From positions 1-5,891 of the forward strand of contig JASHRE010000680.1 of NCBI GenBank assembly GCA_030037515.1: a DNA stretch of 5,891 bases, read 5' to 3'. Made by a program: the position numbers and the translations under genes. Positions 5,582 through 5,891 of the stretch are shown piece after piece (position 1 is the stretch's first letter; the number at the start of each line of letters is the position of its first letter). The notes beneath the pieces are model-generated. The model saw only the letters and a program-made list of their open reading frames with translations, made no database searches and was not told where the DNA came from. This DNA is from Candidatus Sulfotelmatobacter sp. (GTDB taxonomy: Bacteria; Acidobacteriota; Terriglobia; Terriglobales; Acidobacteriaceae).

Positions 5582-5652
5582 TCCCTCTTCCTCTAACGGA
5601 AGGACGACGCGCTCTGAACGCGGAAATCGTGGTTCGAGTCCACGGGAGGGAG
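5582..5652 (+). tRNA. tRNA-Gln(CTG)
   Basis: Acceptor TCCCTCT pairs with GGAGGGA (T7-G66 wobble), with G73 but no encoded CCA. The anticodon loop is CTCTGAA with CTG at 5614-5616, on a four-pair stem CGCG/CGCG whose outer A27-G43 pair is broken. D-arm CTCT/GGAC has a C10-C25 mismatch. T-arm CGTGG-TTCGAGT-CCACG is perfect. Reads CAG. Slightly degenerate but likely foldable; ends 2 bases before tRNA-Asp. Confidence 0.85.
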
Positions 5653-5654
5653 GC

Positions 5655-5727
5655 GGAGCTATGGTCTATCGGCAGGATGGCTGATTGTCCTCAGCAGGGA
5701 CGGGTTCAACTCCCATTAGCTCCGCCA
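5655..5727 (+). tRNA. tRNA-Asp(GTC), anticodon loop one base short
   Basis: Acceptor GGAGCTA pairs perfectly with TAGCTCC, followed by G73 and encoded CCA, a pattern typical of tRNA-Asp. D-arm is GTCT/GGAT. The anticodon stem GCTGA/TCAGC encloses only six bases, TTGTCC, instead of seven; GTC would be at 5687-5689. T-arm ACGGG-TTCAACT-CCCAT has one C50-A64 mismatch. If the innermost pair opens the loop becomes eight, so no register gives a normal loop. It may be non-functional or in early decay. Confidence 0.75.
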
Positions 5728-5736
5728 AAAGTTTGC

Positions 5737-5811
5737 GGGAGATTCGTCCAGCGGCTAGGACACTGGTCTCCAAATCCAGGTACGAGGGTTCGAGTCCTTC
5801 ATCTCCCGCCA
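5737..5811 (+). tRNA. tRNA-Trp(CCA)
   Basis: Acceptor GGGAGAT pairs perfectly with ATCTCCC, then G73 and encoded CCA. D-arm GTCC/GGAC, anticodon arm CTGGT-CTCCAAA-TCCAG with CCA at 5770-5772 (T31-T39 mismatch next to the loop), and T-arm GAGGG-TTCGAGT-CCTTC. Reads UGG. Starts 9 bases after tRNA-Asp. Confidence 0.9.
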
Positions 5812-5813
5812 TT

Positions 5814-5888
5814 GCGAGCATGGTATAGCGGCTGGTGCCTCAGCCTTCCAAGCTGATGACGCGAGTTCGACTCTCGCTGCTCGCTCCA
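5814..5888 (+). tRNA. tRNA-Gly(TCC)
   Basis: Acceptor GCGAGCA pairs perfectly with TGCTCGC, then T73 and encoded CCA. D-arm GTAT/GTGC, anticodon arm TCAGC-CTTCCAA-GCTGA with TCC at 5847-5849, and T-arm GCGAG-TTCGACT-CTCGC. Reads GGA and GGG. Only 2 bases separate it from tRNA-Trp, and it ends 3 bases before the window edge, so the array probably continues. Confidence 0.95.
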
Positions 5889-5891
5889 TGC

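Noticed and set aside
5566..5856. 96-codon plus-strand ORF at the right end
   Set aside because: It lies almost entirely on tRNA-Gln, tRNA-Asp and tRNA-Trp genes; not a protein gene.
3795..5888. CRISPR-like periodicity from repeated TTCGA/TTCAA motifs
   Set aside because: The recurring motif is the tRNA T loop with tRNA-sized spacing; there are no identical repeats or unique spacers.

Overview
The window looks like an accessory or degraded region of a bacterial chromosome, most likely from an acidobacterium. The best clue is the secreted protein at 4360-4887. Its 'HVLDGRTGK' opening and 'VRPPTWWEKF' ending resemble a small-protein family I associate with Acidobacteriota. This is recognition from memory, not a search result. 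GC content is moderate, and both intact genes and wreckage are present.

Layout. (1) 1-569, minus strand: an MlaE/YrbE-type lipid-transport permease whose frame is otherwise well conserved but carries two in-frame TAG codons (474-476 and 18-20). It is most simply a pseudogene and it runs off the left edge. (2) 570-1893: mostly gene-poor, with two doubtful small ORFs and a frameshifted C-terminal remnant of an unknown, probably exported, protein (1615-1878, minus). That remnant begins directly behind the sulfatase stop codon. (3) 1894-3426, minus: an intact 510-residue type I sulfatase with a C-T-A-G-R maturation motif, starting at GTG behind a strong Shine-Dalgarno. (4) 3427-3838: non-coding, ending in a perfect 7-bp palindrome and an orphan 3' end of a tRNA. 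(5) 3839-4159: four tandem tRNA-Arg genes with anticodons TCT, ACG, CCT and CCG, which together can read all six arginine codons. (6) 4360-4887: the secreted protein gene, followed by hairpins and a rho-independent terminator at 5149-5182. (7) 5215-5888: a second tRNA run, Glu(TTC), Gln(TTG), Gln(CTG), Asp(GTC), Trp(CCA) and Gly(TCC), with a 63-codon ORF fitted exactly between the Glu and Gln genes. The run probably continues beyond the right edge.

The most notable content is this dispersed tRNA array of ten recognisable genes plus a fragment. The genes are tightly packed, inconsistent in whether CCA is encoded, and in several cases structurally abnormal: no GG in one D loop, a 6-nt anticodon loop in Asp, an unusual T73 in one Arg. 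That pattern fits a mobile or supernumerary tRNA array better than a housekeeping operon, but no integrase, transposase or phage gene is visible here. Several long ORFs over the array on the minus strand are antisense tRNA artefacts and are not annotated as genes.
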